Positions 35,462-48,685 of a stretch of 64,000 nt of DNA are shown here, piece by piece (position 1 is the first letter of the stretch; every line of letters starts with the position of its first letter). The position numbers were made by a program, and so were the translations under genes. This DNA comes from Hyperoodon ampullatus (lineage: Eukaryota > Chordata > Mammalia > Artiodactyla > Ziphiidae). The stretch lies in assembly GCA_949752795.1 (NCBI GenBank), contig OX457057.1:10344632-10408631 (forward strand), in the 5' to 3' direction. Under the pieces are notes generated by a model, which did not search any database, was not told where the DNA came from, and was given only the letters and a program-made list of their open reading frames with translations.

Positions 35462-38400
35462 GTAAGCGAGGCTCCAGGGCCGGAGGAATTCAGAGCTCCA
35501 GAGCGAGGGGGGAGGACAGTTGGAAGAAAACACTGTCCTTGCCCAATGGCTTCTCTTCCTTTTTCCTGCACGATTTTGACATAAGCATTTAAAGGAAATA
35601 GCTGTTGCTTAAGATGTAGGCCGGTGTGCAGGAGGGTCAGTGCTTTGGCTCTTGTAGAGACGGATACATACAGCTTTTACTTCAGGCGTAGGACTCACAA
35701 AGTGGTACAGTTTCGTTAATAGGGCCAGTTATGAATTGGATTTGAAGCCATGAAAAGCTCCCCAAAGCACCCTACTATGAAAAGGTGAAATTCTCTCCAA
35801 CTTCCTTTATATCTTGGGTGGTGTTCCAGTGTCACTGGTATTATTTCCTGATCATAGCTTACTTCTTATGTTAAGATGGATCACGGAGTTCATTAAAACC
35901 ACATTACAATCTGGTTTAATATTTCTGTGACCTAAGTGCAGTTCTAGCAGCTGAGACTGCTTTTTACTAATCATGCTTGCTTTTATTGTGTTTTAATTTT
36001 GAAAACTTGCCTCTTGGTTAAAATAAATCAAAACACAGCACCCTGTTCCTTTTAAAATGCCACGTGTCCTGCCACTCGCTCCTGTTCTCAGGCATAGGGT
36101 GGTCAACAGCCAGATTCCCACGGGCGGGAGGAGGAGAGAGTGCCTGCCGAGGGGCCAGAGCGTGGTTTTTTCAGGTGCGGCTGGGGACGAAGGGCGGGTC
36201 ACCCCGCTTGTCAGTGCCTTTGTTTCCCCGGCGTGATGCCAGAGCCCATCTTAGCTCAGCTCTGAGGTGGTCCCACTGTTTATCCTGTGTTCTTCCTATA
36301 TTGAGAACGGTTCTTAGCGACCGGTGAAAACATAGGGCAGGAGTTACGTTTGTTCCATCGACTTCTCAGACTTTCTGAGTTAGTTCAAACGCGAGTGGAG
36401 CGCACTCTTGGTATTCCTGTGGTTTCCTGAATAATGCCTACAGGTTCATCTCAGGTGAAATTATTCATCATCAGCTAGAATTTCTGCACAGTATTTTAAA
36501 ATCCTGTCCTTTCAGAGTGAGCTGCAGGACTCTAGGCTCATGGCTATAACTTCCAGTGTCTCAAAATTCATTGGTGTTTTAAGCAAACAGAATCACAGTT
36601 AACTGGGAGGTGACTGCCGTTTGGAAAGGTCACAAGGGCTCAGAGATGCTGTTATCACTGCACGTTCGATGAGGCAGGGTTCTTGGTGCTGGTGCGCCAT
36701 AAGTCACGGCTGAAGATAGAGAGAAGGATCATTAGCCAAGGGTTGATTGGAATGATTGACTGTAGGAATAAAGGATGAGGTTTTTTTAAAGCTACTTCAT
36801 AAAAATACTAAATAACCAGTGACGGTAGACCTTACTGACATAACATGTATACGGCGTCTTGGAGCTTAGTTAGTCCTGGTGAAAGTAAACACCTGTTTAT
36901 CAGCTGTCCAGAGTTCCTGCCTGTAGCAGCTTCACTGTGTACCTCCTTGTACTCAGTCTGTGTTCAGGAAGTTCCACAACAACAGGACGTTCTTGGACTG
37001 TCCTTTTCAAGGTTCAAGAACCCAGAACATGCCGTCATTTTCATGGACTGTACTAAGAAACGTTTCCCAGGTGGTTGATGCTTTAGAATGTATATGTGTA
37101 CTCTCCTTTGTTTCCGATAGTATCTGAAAGAATCACTTATTTTGTACTGGATCTCATTTATACAGTTCAAGGGTAAAGTTGATAAGAAAAAATTAACGTG
37201 CTATAAAGGAAAACTCTCTGAGTAAAGTTCACCCAGGGCTTTTGAAGAACCCTTAAGACTGCAAAGGACTGAAGTGCCTAATAAAATTGTGTCTCTATTC
37301 TTTGCTCCAGTTAGTTTTAATTGTTTTGCTTTGTTTAAAAGTTAACATTGCTGGAATGAAATTTGGCCTCACAGGAAACAAGGAACAATCAGTTAAGAAG
37401 ACACGGGTATCATTCTGACTGTAGATGGTAGCAGCAGCTTCCATGACCATAAACTTGGGAAGTATTTTTGGGAATTACAAAATGAGCATTCAGGGGGCAT
37501 CATATTTTGATCATCCGGGCAGAAGAGTGGGCGATTCTTCAGAGAGCTGTGGTCGCCTTAGTACCTTGTAGTGAATTTGGTATAAAGCCGGGATCCTGGG
37601 CGCAGGCCTGGGGATGTGATGGTCCATCGGTGTCAGCCCAGGGCTCTTAGTGGAGGCTTCGTCCTTTTCCACGTTTGTTGTACTACACTGGCAAGGAGTT
37701 GTTTTAACTAGTCTTCTTCCCTTTTCAGTCTATTTCTATTTGTAAACTTTATTCAGGGGTGATTTCATAGCACAGGTTGGGAAATACCCACTCTCACTCT
37801 GGTTTTCAGTGATTTCGCTGTCCTTGCCCCACTGCATGTTCGAGGACTTACCCCGGACCTGGCAGCACACCCTTTTCCTGTGAGTTTCATCAGAACTGTG
37901 ATTAAGGGCTGGTCCTCAGCACTCAGACGTTTTACATTCAAATGCCAGTTTAGGATTCCACAGATTTTCAAGTGTACACTTGCAGTCAGCCGAGAGAACG
38001 ACATGTTTTCCATTCTACACCGAGAGCTCAGCAGAATTTGCCATTTGGTCATTTCCTGTAGCACAAGCCATTGTGCCAATCCCGGTGTGAAAAAGGCGTG
38101 TGCTCCAAATCCTTTTCTTAGGACAAAGCCGCAGAGACATACCACCGACTAGATTCTCCTGTTACAGCTCTTAATCCAGCGAACGCTGTTGTCGGGCTCA
38201 CCCTCCGCGGGTCGGGTTGGAGCCCACCTGTGGCTTGTCGGTGGGACTGCATTTAGAGCTGGTGCCGAGGGCTCATTTCCACGGAGTGTAAGACAGAAAG
38301 ATAAGGAAAGAGGTACATTTTCTACTCCCTTCCTTCTTACCCATCTTTGATCTTTGTAAATCCCAAGGCATTTTTTACATTCTTCAGTGCTGCTTTTAGA

Positions 38401-39916
38401 GCAGCTTTTCTCGTTGTTGTTGTTTAATACTGTGTTCCCATTGCAGCCAGTTAAGGACACGTAAATAAGTGATGGAGAAGCAGAACGAAATTCCAGACCA
38501 AGCTTTTCCATTTACCGTGAAATAGGCTAAAAAAACAAAATGGTGCTGATTTCTCCCATACCATCTCCGCCACATCACTCCAAGGAGACTGTCTGTGTCC
38601 CTCCCAGCGTGTCTCTTTTGCGTGGGACACCCACGTTCCCACACACCTTCTGAGTCATCCTGTTGCTGTCTTAACATTTGTCCCGTGGTCTTCCCACCTT
38701 TTCTTTAGCGTGGTCAGTTCATATAAGGTTGTGTTATGTTGTCATTTATCTTCAGTTTTCTTATTTTCTAGGAACTTCCAGTAGAAAAGCCCCCCAAACA
38801 AAACAAACCTTAATTGACTAAATAAAGATAATGCATGCTCAACTTAGGATAAGCACTACGGCAAAGGATACGAAATCTACCAAGCTTGCAAGACCAGTTG
38901 AAGCTGACTCAGAAACCCTAACACACAGCTGATTTGCCAGCGGGCTTCTTGTTGCCCTGGTTAGAGTTAGAGTCAGGCATCTGCTTCTTCGCTGGCGCCC
39001 AACACACGTGCTGGGCTCACAGGTGATTGAGATGCACAGAGGAGGGCGCTATAGCACGGGCTAGCTGACCTGGCTCCTCGTCACGGGACTGGTAACTCAG
39101 ACCTGAGCGTGGCCCTGGCTTTTGGCACAGAGCAGAGAAGGGAATGAGTTGAACCTAATCTTGCAAAGCAAGTTCTCTGTTTTATCAGTAGTTTGTTGTA
39201 GATTTCAGGGATGACGGATTCTCATGCACTCGTTTTATAATGTTTTGGTCACACCAGCTCTTGATGCCTTTCAGAGGCATTTAGCTTCTTTCTCAGCCTG
39301 TTTTTTTTTTGTTGCTGTTGTTGTTTGTTTGTTGTTTTTTATCACAAGCCGATTGCCAGCATAATGGAGAGGAAACCAGATTGGATATGGACTCTTTTTT
39401 ATGCCTCTTCCAGTGTCATGTTTATATATCCAAATGGACATTATCCTCTCAGATTATTATCTGGCACTAATTTATAACTGTTGTATTATCGGAGACGGTA
39501 GCAATATATCAGTGCCCAGGATACATCACAGGCCTGTATAGATGTATGTCTACACCTAAGTGTAAATGAATTCACTTATCAGGTTTTACGCATCGGTCTC
39601 TAATAGAGATTTAAAAAACCCAACGAATTGGCCTATTTCTGAGTATACAAGTATCATTTCTCCATGCATTATTATATGCCTTCCCTCTAATGAATGACGG
39701 AGTTGGTGGAAAATGGCTAAGTTTTATTCGTGTTGTTTTTTTTGTTGTTGTTGTTCTCAACTTTAAAAGTAATCTACCTCTTAAAATTTGTAGTTAATAC
39801 TTGTTTGGTGAATTTGTGCCACTTTAACCCTTTCACTATCATTCCCATTTTGTTACATTTCTGTTATGGGGACTTTATGTTGAAATATTGTATAAAGCAT
39901 TTGTAGCAGTTTAAAA

Positions 39917-39922
39917 ATAAAA
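39917..39922 (+). promoter_or_regulatory. Poly(A) signal AATAAA
   Basis: AATAAA in an AT-rich context, following TTTGTAGCAGTTTAAA and followed by T/G-containing sequence (TTGTTTTGGACG). It is a plausible end of the unspliced PRDM2 transcript. Another AATAAA at 38821-38826 is less well placed. Confidence 0.5.
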
Positions 39923-40156
39923 TATTTAAAATTATTTAAATTGTTTTGGACGCTTCAATTGTACTATATGTGATTTACATTTTACATTTTGTTTGAGTTG
40001 TTAATCTGGAGAGTGTTCTTGTATTGAAGTTCGCTGTTAGTAATTTTATTGTTTCTTGTTGGAGAGTGATATAAAAGACTATTCTAATGAAAACATTAAA
40101 ATTTACAAATTGACATTCAAAAGGGGTTGTCCGTTGATTTTAACCAACGTAGCCTT

Positions 40157-40180
40157 GAGAGAGAGAGAGAGAGAGAGAGG
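40157..40180 (+). repeat. (GA)12 microsatellite
   Basis: Uninterrupted GA repeat of about 24 bases, within the possible long 3'UTR and between the two poly(A) signal candidates. Confidence 0.95.
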
Positions 40181-40346
40181 TTAATTATAGACAGACAAGT
40201 TAAGAGTGGTGGTTGCTATTTTTCCCCTTCCAGCATGACATAAATCATTTGAGCTTGTCAGATGTACAGAAAGTTTTCTTATGCTGTTGCTAGCAAGCAC
40301 TTACTGACGGGGGAATTCAAATGATGCATTTTATATCATTGTAACC

Positions 40347-40352
40347 AATAAA
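40347..40352 (+). promoter_or_regulatory. Poly(A) signal AATAAA, second candidate
   Basis: AATAAA within GTAACCAATAAAAAACTTTC, with GTGGAAGGACTGTATTTTGT downstream as a possible GU-rich element. It would give a 3'UTR of about 4.9 kb. Confidence 0.5.
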
Positions 40353-40380
40353 AAACTTTCTAAAAGCTGTGGAAGGACTG

Positions 40381-42604
40381 TATTTTGTACATCATTGGGA
40401 GCAGTTAAGGGGGAAAATGAAGGTGCACGTGGGCGGGGTGCTCACAGGCTGCATCTCTAAAGTGCAGTTGTCGAGCCCCACGGCCGACCTCTTCCCACTT
40501 GTTTCTGTTTGGCATTGATTGAATATTTGTGAATTCACATCATTTCCATACCACCTAGAGAGTAGACGTGCCATTGGACGGTGGTGCTAAGAAGTGTGTG
40601 GAGAACTTTCTTTGGTAAGAGTGAAATAATTTCCTGTATGGGGTGTCAGTTTCCTCTGTGCTTGCGAACAGTTCGCTCTAGTCTGGAGGTTTTTATATTT
40701 ATGGATCCCCCGAAGAATGAAACAAAGAAGTTGTAACGTTTGTATTAGGTTGATAATGGAATTGCTGTTTGTTTGTTTGTTTGTGTTTTTAAAGATTAAA
40801 AATGGCTGAAACAAGCAGTTTCATAAAGTCCTACATGGGAACACTTGTCCTCCTTTTTTTCCTCCGCCTGTGTCCTTCCTGCTCAGGGAACGGTGGTGAA
40901 GCTGAAGGTGCCGTCAGCCTCCCTCTGTGAGATGTTCGCACTTGTGGCTTACGGATTCCTACCTTAGGAAACCCCAGAAGGGTTGTGGGCAGGTGTATGG
41001 GAGGAAGAGGCGGAGGTACGGAGCGGCTTTCAGCGTTAGCTGTGTCAACGTTCTAGAAACTGAGCGCTGAGCACGCACAGCACCCGGCGAGGAGCCAGAC
41101 GCTGCGAGCTGGAAAGGGCGCTGCTCTGGGAACAGGGACACCTGTCCCTCCAGGGCTCTAACAAGCTCCTCCTCCGTCCCTGCCTCGGTGGCTTAGCCTC
41201 GGGCAGGTATTTTGCCTCAACGTTGTTAGTTCCTGGTCTGCCCAAAGTGGGGAGTGGACAAGGTGGTCCCGAGTTTTCCTTCTAGCCGGAAGCCTTCTTC
41301 CCAGGCTGTGGACGCTGACATTTCCTCGGGTCTGAAAGAGCAGGGTGAGGTCTGTTGTGTCACCCGTTCTTACAGCAGGGCCTGGATGTGGCAGCACCCA
41401 CATGCTCAGTTGAGGAGTCCCCAAGCAGGTGGTCAGCTCCCTCTCGACAAGAATGAGCTGCCCCAGTTTGGTTGCTTTACGCTTCACAGAGTTAAACATT
41501 TTGAAAAATTTAAAAAGCTGATAACTAAAGCCTTGTGTCCCTGCAGCTAATATTTTGAAAGATCTGTCAGTGTCCCTAGGCTGGCTATTTTAATTTGGAT
41601 GTTACAGGTACTTTCTAGCAAAATGTTTCACAAAATCACATTAATTTATCGAGCACCTACTGAGGTAATTAGGTTACCTCAGTGGACCAAAATCCCAGGC
41701 TTTGTGAAGCTTATATTTGCGTGGTGCCTTTTTTTTTTTTTTTTAAACACTTCATATCCAAAACCTCCCTCACTTTGTCACAGTTCTCCCAAGTCTGGGT
41801 GGTCAAGAAGATGCTTCTACCTTAATATTTGAGGGCAGATATCTAGATAACTGCTGACTTTTAATGCTTACGTTAAAGCGACTCTTCTAAAATTATATCT
41901 AAATGCATTCGATATTTTATTTCTGTCGATTTTGATTTGATATCAGGCCTCATTTTGAATCGATTGGCTTATATCCTTTACAGGTGGGTGAGGAAAAGGG
42001 TAACTCGGATATAAAGGCCACGTTTAAAGTAGTCCAAAAACCAGGCCGATGGTTAAGGAAAACGGTTTGCCATTTCTGTCATTTTTTTGGACACCTAAAG
42101 TATCCCCACGCCCACCCCAGGTAATTTCATTGCACACTGAAGAACTTCAGAATTGAATGTGGGATAAATCCTAACGAATGTGTGTAGCTCTTAATTGCTG
42201 AAGTACTTGAGTGTTCTCATTTGAGCCTCAAGTGCCTCGACATTTACAGTCACCCTGCTGTAGCATTAAAAGAAAGAAAAAGATCCAGATTGGTGGGAAG
42301 GATGACATCCATATTACCACTGAAATTCTTTGCAGACTAAAATATCAAAAAAAAAAAAGTTGAGAGGAACAGAACTTGAGGTTTGCGTGGGTGTGATGTA
42401 GGGAAAACGTGGAGCTGCTCATTGGCCGATCCCTTCAGTCAGATGCCTGGAGTCCTGTTTGGTACCGGCCAAGGGCCCGCCTGGATCCCCGCTCCACCCG
42501 GCCCAGGCCACACCGGGCCCTTCGGTTCTCCCACTGCCCTCCCTCGTGCTGTTCCTCTCCGAGAGGTGTTGAAACGATCTGTTAAGCTCTGGGGTGAACC
42601 TGAC
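40381..42604 (+). other. Intron, no recognised element
   Basis: Contains a T run at 41732-41745 and an A run at 42347-42358. Nothing else is recognised. Short frames at 41045-41550 on both strands look like chance. Confidence 0.45.
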
Positions 42605-42785
42605 ATAGCCATCGGGTGCTTTCTGTGTGCGAGGTACTGTACAAAGCGTTTTTCAAACTTGACGACAACCCCCTGAGGCTGGTATCATTTACAGATGGGG
42701 AAACAGACCCCGGGGGAAATGAGTTTTGTTCAGAGGTCACACAGTTCTCGAGTGGAAGGCTGGGATTTGAACTGCCTCCAAGCTG
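42605..42785 (-). repeat. MIR SINE
   Basis: Antisense MIR: TTTCTGTGTGCGAGGTACTG, ACAACCCCCTGAGGCTGGTA, ATTTACAGATGGGGAAACAG, AGGTCACACAGTTCTCGAGT and TGGGATTTGAACTGCC. Confidence 0.88.
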
Positions 42786-44484
42786 TACCATCCTATCGAT
42801 CATTTTTGTAGTTTCTTTTTTGAAAGCTTCATTTCCTCTCGATGTAGGATACAGGCCTTGATATCTTCTCTAGTGAGGGCTTTCCCGGCATTGATGAACA
42901 AGTAGAATCATCCCTTCTCGGTAAGGCTCCTTCCTGGTGCAGCAGGACTGTTGATTAGTATGGAGCTGCCTGGGCTGGGAACATTCACATCTAGTTCACT
43001 CTTCTAACTGTGGGACATGCTTCTACCTCCATCATAGACCTTTCAGGTTCAGCTGGCTTAGTAGATCAGTCTGATTAGTCAACAAAACTCGGTTTCATAG
43101 AAATCAAGCACATGATAATAATATGCTTTGATTCTGGAAGTGTTGGTCACCAGGTCCTCAGATGCGACTTAAGAACCTTGACCTGTTGGGCCAAAACCAA
43201 AGTCTGTCAGGGCCTGCCCTGCCACCTGAGCACATAGTCCATTGTGTGCAGAATGGAAGGTTAAGTTTCTGCCAAAAGTTGTTACTTTTAAAGTATAGGA
43301 TTAGAGCCCGGAGGGTGCGTGTAGGTTTTATTTACTTTCTGGATGAAGAATAAGAATTGGAAAAACCATCGTGATGCTGCGTTAAATTATTAGCCGTTGC
43401 AAAAGTTACATTCAGTCGTGAGCCATTAAAAGGGGCTTGGATACACTTATTAGAGTAAACTTGCCGAACCATTGGGGTGATAGGATTTGTATGAGCTTCT
43501 GTTTTCTGCCTCACTTGGACCAGCTGGATTCCTTTTCCACTGTCTCTTATAGAAAGCGAGCTGAAATTCAGGTGGGTGGTTCAGAGAACATAAGCCTTTA
43601 ATGGAAGAAGTTTGTGCCCAAGTGTGCCTTCCCGTGTCCAGCTTATAATCCACAGCAGGAAGCCAGACAACGGACAGTTTTGAAAATTCCTTGATAGGCG
43701 CTCCCCGAGTTACTCAGTGGGGTGTTACTTCAGTCATGACAGAAAGCTACAGGCAGATTTTAAAGGATCGGTTTATGTCCTGAATCAGAACGTATTTAAG
43801 CTGAGAACATTTCCATATCAGTGTTTAGATAGGAGCCTACTGCATAATACGGAGTTCTGCTTGGATAACTGCTGAGTCTTAGCATGAAATCTGGATATAG
43901 ATTTTAAGTAGAAAACATTTTTTTAAAGACCTACAATTTGTTTCACAGGTAAGTTAATAATAGAAGGGGATTTAGGCCTTAGGATACAATTGTGGCAGTT
44001 TTAATTTTTTAAGTTAAAGTAGAATTTCAATTTAAAATTGCATTTGTTTTAGTATTTAATACTTGCCAAAAATACAACATTTTAATACTCTCTATTGGAA
44101 TGAAGTTATTTAAAACTCATATGGATTTAATTTTCCTTGCAGTAACATTCTCTTCTCACTTGCTTTTTATAATCACATCCAATCCTTGCCAACCCCAGCT
44201 CGAGTTTAGGCACATTTTCAGATGGCTTCTATTTCCAAGCTATTATTGGACCTGTGAATTCAGGCACATTCTCCTGTAGTGATTCAGTCGGTCAGCCATT
44301 CAGAAAACATCTTTAATGATCAGTCTGGATCATGAAGGTGTTGGTCTGTAGGCCTGATGGACTCTGTCCTGTGTACGAGGGTGTTCAGAGGACCTCGGGG
44401 TATATGTAGCTGGCCACCACGGAGGAGCTGAGGGTGCTCCTGGCTGTTCCTACCCGCCGGGCACTAACTCTTCGGAAGCTCTCC
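42786..44484 (+). other. Intron, no recognised element
   Basis: AT-rich around 43900-44110. No repeat family or exon is seen. Confidence 0.45.
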
Positions 44485-44635
44485 CACCACTTGAGGGAGA
44501 GCAGTTGTCCCTATGTACAGACAAATTGACCGAGTCTGAGAGAGGCCACGGCACCTGCATTATGTCCCACAGCTGTAAATAGGGACCCCAAACCCTGCCA
44601 TCTGACTCCAGACCCATGCTCTTTGCTGCCATGTG
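44485..44635 (-). repeat. MIR SINE fragment
   Basis: Diverged antisense MIR: GTACAGACAAATTGACCGAG, then GGCACCTGCATTATGTCCCACAG-like blocks and TCTGACTCCAGACCCATGCT. Confidence 0.6.
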
Positions 44636-44795
44636 AAACAGCCTAATTCACCGTGCCCTTGGGTTTGACGTAGTTACTGTGTCCCCCAAGTGATCAGTGC
44701 TGATGTCATCACCCACAACGGGGTTCTGCCGTAGAGAGGTTGGGTAGCATACTGGGAATAAACACAGGCCTTGAACTCGTAGCCACCTGAGTTTT

Positions 44796-45015
44796 TTTTT
44801 TGTTTTTTGTTTTTTCTTTTTTGGCGGTACGCGGGCCTCTCACTGTTGTGGCTTCTCCCGTTGCGGAGCACAGGCTCTGGCCGCGCAGGCCCAGCAGCCA
44901 TGGCTCATGGGCCCAGCCGCTCCGCAGCACGTGGGATCTTCCCGGACCGGGGCACGAACCCGTGTCCCCTGCATTGGCAGGCGGACTCTCAACCACTGCG
45001 CCACCAGGGAAGCCT
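44796..45015 (-). mobile_element. CHR-type SINE
   Basis: T-rich tail with G interruptions (44791-44822), then CGGTACGCGGGCCTCTCAC, ending GCCACCAGGGAAGCCT. Duplications GCCACCTGAGTTTT (44782-44795) and GCCAGCTGAGTTTT (45016-45029) differ at one base. It is the only CHR-type SINE I see in the 28 kb intron. Confidence 0.93.
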
Positions 45016-45029
45016 GCCAGCTGAGTTTT

Positions 45030-45789
45030 AATTCCCTGGGTTCCGTTTGTCACTGAGGTGGGGCACGCTGCTGGCTGAGCCCCAGGCTTCTGGTTATGTG
45101 AGCGGTCAGGCTAGAGGAGGTCTCGTGTGTTCCCAGTGAGGACTCAGGAGCTGATGACTGTGGCGGCGGTGGTGGTGGTGACGATCAGTGACCACTGTCT
45201 AGTGACTGGGGCTCGAGTTTCACAGCGATAGTGCCGGGGAGGCCCTGCTGAGGAAACCGACAGGGTGTGGTAACCGTCCCCGGTGGAAAGAGCCAGAGCA
45301 TGGACGGTGATGATTGCTGAGGAACTTCTGGAAGAGGCTGCAGAAGAAACTGCTCATGTGTTCAGAGGCCCAGAGGAAAAAAAAAAGATTCCTTCATGGA
45401 AAATGACAAACCTCAGTTTATGTTAGTTTCAGAGAATGGTGGTTACTGTCTTTGGGGAGAATAGAGCTCTTTTCAGAATTTTAGAAACAGTCCCAAAGGC
45501 TTCCAGGATGGTCTTAGCCCTCTGTCTGGGCCCAGGCAAAGTGAATGAGCCTGGGGCACCTGAGGGTGCCTGGCCTCCTGGGAGCCCCTCAGGGTTTTGC
45601 TGTGACTTCAGGCACTGATTGGCCCTCCACCCGGAGCCGCTGAGCGCCTGTCTGTCCCGACCATCCGATCTGAAGGGCTGACGTTGGTGCCTCTGCATCT
45701 CCTCACTCTGCTCTCCTGTTCTTGGAGGGACTCCACGCATCCGTACGTTCTGTTCTCGACTTGTTAGGGAGGTTTATTAAATGTCCCCC
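45030..45789 (+). other. Intron, no recognised element
   Basis: Includes a short GGC/GGT-rich patch at 45162-45185. Nothing else recognised. Confidence 0.45.
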
Positions 45790-45908
45790 CTCCTAGAATG
45801 AAAGTTCTCCCTGGGCAGGAACTTCGTTTTGTTCCCTGCTGCATTTCCAGCATCTCCCACGGTGCCTGCCACGTAGTAGCCGCTCAATAAATGACTTGCT
45901 GAATAAAA
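45790..45908 (+). repeat. L2 LINE 3'-end tail
   Basis: CTAGAATGAAAGTTCTCCCT, GGCAGGAACTTCGTTTTGTT, CACGGTGCCTGCCACGTAG and CGCTCAATAAATGACTTGCT are the L2 terminal blocks. The AATAAA here belongs to the repeat. Confidence 0.8.
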
Positions 45909-46060
45909 TATTTGAATCCTGGCTTTACCACTTACTAGCTTTGTAATGTGGGGCAAGTTACTTAACCTTTCTGAGCCACGGCTTTCCTTTCTGTAAATGA
46001 CAATAACAATCTATCTGACCAGGAAGGACGGTTGTGAAGACTGCAGATATGCCTGTCCTA
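45909..46060 (+). repeat. MIR SINE
   Basis: Sense MIR directly after the L2 tail: TTTGAATCCTGGCTTTACCA, CTTACTAGCTTTGTAATGTG and GGGCAAGTTACTTAACCTTT. Confidence 0.88.
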
Positions 46061-46609
46061 GTATGTGCTGCTGTTACTATTGAGAGGCGTCCCCTTGAGT
46101 CTCAGTGTGAATCTGATTGAGTTACGTCTGCTGCTCAGAGCTGACTTTTGCCACGTATGAGATTTCGTGTTCACACAGATCACAGCAGCCGGAACCTTCC
46201 TTCATCATCTCTTGCCTCCGCCCAGAGAGGAGGAGCTCGAGCATCCCCAAGTCCTGGTTCTACTGCCAGTGACCCCAGGGCCCTTTGCTGTATTTCAGCT
46301 AGGCCTGTGCTGTTCATATGCCGACCATAGCGCTCCCTTTCTCCCATCAGGTGAGAATGAGCCGTAAAACAGGAAATCATTTTTCAAATCACAACAAGAA
46401 AAAGAGATGATTAATTCTTATTCTGCCGTCTTTCCATATAACTTTATTCCTCTTGGTTTTGAATTTCAAAGTCAAAATATAAATTTTTAAAGCTAGGTTC
46501 AGAAGAAGATACTTCCTTAGCTCTATGAAACCATGACCACTTAAACAAGGGACCCTGGTTCATTGAAATAATATAAGAATGGTCACGGATGTTTTAAAAC
46601 TCTTACTAG

Positions 46610-46795
46610 CCACTGTTTTCAGGGCTTTACGCATACTGCCCCATTTAATCATTGCAACAGCCCTATGAAATAAAATACTTATGTTCTCCCATTTTACAGA
46701 TGGGGAAAGTGCAGCACAGAAGTTAAAGAATTTGCTTGAGGTCATAGCTAGTAAAAGGGGAGCCCAGAAATGAGTCCAGCAGTCTGGCTCCATTT
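46610..46795 (-). repeat. MIR SINE
   Basis: Antisense MIR: CCCCATTTAATCATTGCAAC, AGCCCTATGAAATAAAATAC, CCATTTTACAGATGGGGAAA and TGAGTCCAGCAGTCTGGCTC. Confidence 0.88.
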
Positions 46796-48529
46796 CTGAA
46801 TTGGGAGTCTCTACTGCCCCTCACCCACAGATCTGGGAGTGAGTTCACGCCTGGTTCACCACCTGTAAGAAGCGGGGAGAGGTGGCCTGTTAGTACGTAG
46901 TTGCCCGGGGAAGCCCCAGCTAGTCCGAAGGAATCAAAATGTATGCTGGAGGTGAACACAGGTCTTGGTCCTTCCTGGTCGAGTCCAATTTGTAAGTTCT
47001 TGGGGGACCACACGGAATGGTTTCAGCCAGGCCAGTGTGCTCACGTACCAGCTTTGTTAGGAGGGAGCAGATCCAGGAACTGACTCATCCAGAGCATTAA
47101 ACCTTGTTCCCTGGTGTGAACTTTTTTGTTCTTTTTTTTTTTTTCTGTTTTCATAGCAGTCTTTCCAAGCCATGGTTGGCAAGTCGGTTTCCATGTGTGC
47201 AAGGGGAGCAGCTGCCTGAGGGTTCTGTGAGCTGGATTCTCAGACGGGGTCCCCTTCGGGGATACAGGCCGGGCCGAGTGCCCGGTGTCCGCCTTGGACG
47301 CAGGAAGGGCAATGGCTCTGTTGCACAGGCGTTTGCTGTCTGAGGTCTAACGTATCTGCTACTTCCGTGGCTTTTAAAAAGTACACGGGACATAATTTCA
47401 CCTTTCCTGGAAGGCTCAAGGTGATCGTCAATTCATACTTCGTTGTGGCAAAGTGACACCGTCGGAGTTCAGACATACAGGATCCAGAAGCTTGAGATGT
47501 GGCTTAAGTATTTTTGGAGAAGGATGTACTTCTCACCATCTCCTTTTCCATCTATTATTTATGGATACTGTCTGTACTCCCTGGCAGCCTTCTGATAGGC
47601 TTCTGATAATTGTCTGTGAGCTAGGAAGCCAGGGAGGGGTCCTATTGAAGTGATACATAAGTAAAGAAACGCTAGGGCCTGAGAGCACCCAGGGACCTCC
47701 CTTGTAAGCAAAGTGCACTGCAGAGAGGGGCGAGTTCAGTGTGACACACATGTATAGACTGCTCGCTTTTAAGCTCCCAAAGCAAATGTTCTACATGTGG
47801 AGAGAATAAAAGGAAAGTTTGGGTGATGATGCACACAGTTACTTCCTCAGCAAAGGTTTGTTGCCCGGGGGAGCACCTTAATTCTGAAACAGAATAGTCT
47901 GCCTCGCTTTCCCCGATACCTCTGTCCTGTAATCTGTATTTGGGACAAATATTTTATTTGGTGCTAGGTGCTCAATAGTGGTTAAATCTGTAAGGATACG
48001 CCTGGAGGTTGGTTCCATTCCAGTACTTGCCTCCCAGGCTGCGGGACCTGTTCGTGGATTGGATTTTCCTCTTTCATTCACATGTCCCTCCAGAAGTTTT
48101 TTAGAATTTCTCTTACAGCCAATGCATAGCTTATAGGTGTTTTATCCTTCTATCTTCTTCATTCACGTTTAGGCTCCTTTGAATGAATTTTACGAGTGAG
48201 TCTGGTGAGAAGAAGTCTATGTCAACTTTGTCTTCATGCCGGAGCCAACGCTTTTGATGCACCTAAATAAACTGGTGTCAGATACTATAATTGACATGTA
48301 GACTCCGATACGTTTTTATGTCCTTAAAACTAAAAAATTACAGATAGAGCCCATTGGTGCCAGGCAGCAGCAGGTGTTGTATTAAGGTGATGTCCTGAAT
48401 CATGTTGGACAGGTGCTTAGAGGGGAGAGTAGTTTGCTGGTCTAGTAGGTATTGTTAATTTCAGGCTGAGGAAGTACATTTCCTGTCTGTGTTCCCAGGT
48501 GTGTGAAGGGACCCTAGTTTGGATCCTCT
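46796..48529 (+). other. Intron, no recognised element
   Basis: T run at 47133-47144. No recognisable repeat or exon. Confidence 0.45.
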
Positions 48530-48685
48530 CACCAGGATGTTAGTGGACCACCTGCATCAAAAAACCACCTGGGAGCCTTCTTAAGAATTTCAGACCTACT
48601 AAACCATCACCTCTGGGAGTGGGTCTTTGAAATCTTCATTTTTTATTAGCTTCTCCAGTGTGTCTTACCCAGACTTCAGAGTTCC
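48530..48685 (-). mobile_element. MER5A hAT-type DNA transposon remnant
   Basis: The blocks GACCACCTGCATCAAAAAAC, CACCTGGGAGCCTTCTTAAG and CAGACCTACTAAACCATCAC, followed by TCTGGGAGTGGG, match antisense MER5A. Short and non-coding. Confidence 0.7.

Larger units (their letters stand above)
35462..40380 (+). other. PRDM2: Possible 3'UTR of an unspliced, short-C-terminus PRDM2 transcript
   Basis: If the donor at 35462 is not used, the frame reads Asp-Phe-Arg and stops at 35463-35465. The next 4.9 kb contains no SINE, L2 or MIR that I recognise, in contrast to the introns around it. It becomes AT-rich towards 39380-40360 and carries poly(A) signals. Human PRDM2 has an isoform ending just after this exon, which fits. 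Open frames within it (such as 38149-38511 on the minus strand) lack any recognisable product. It is otherwise the start of the 28 kb intron. Confidence 0.6.
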
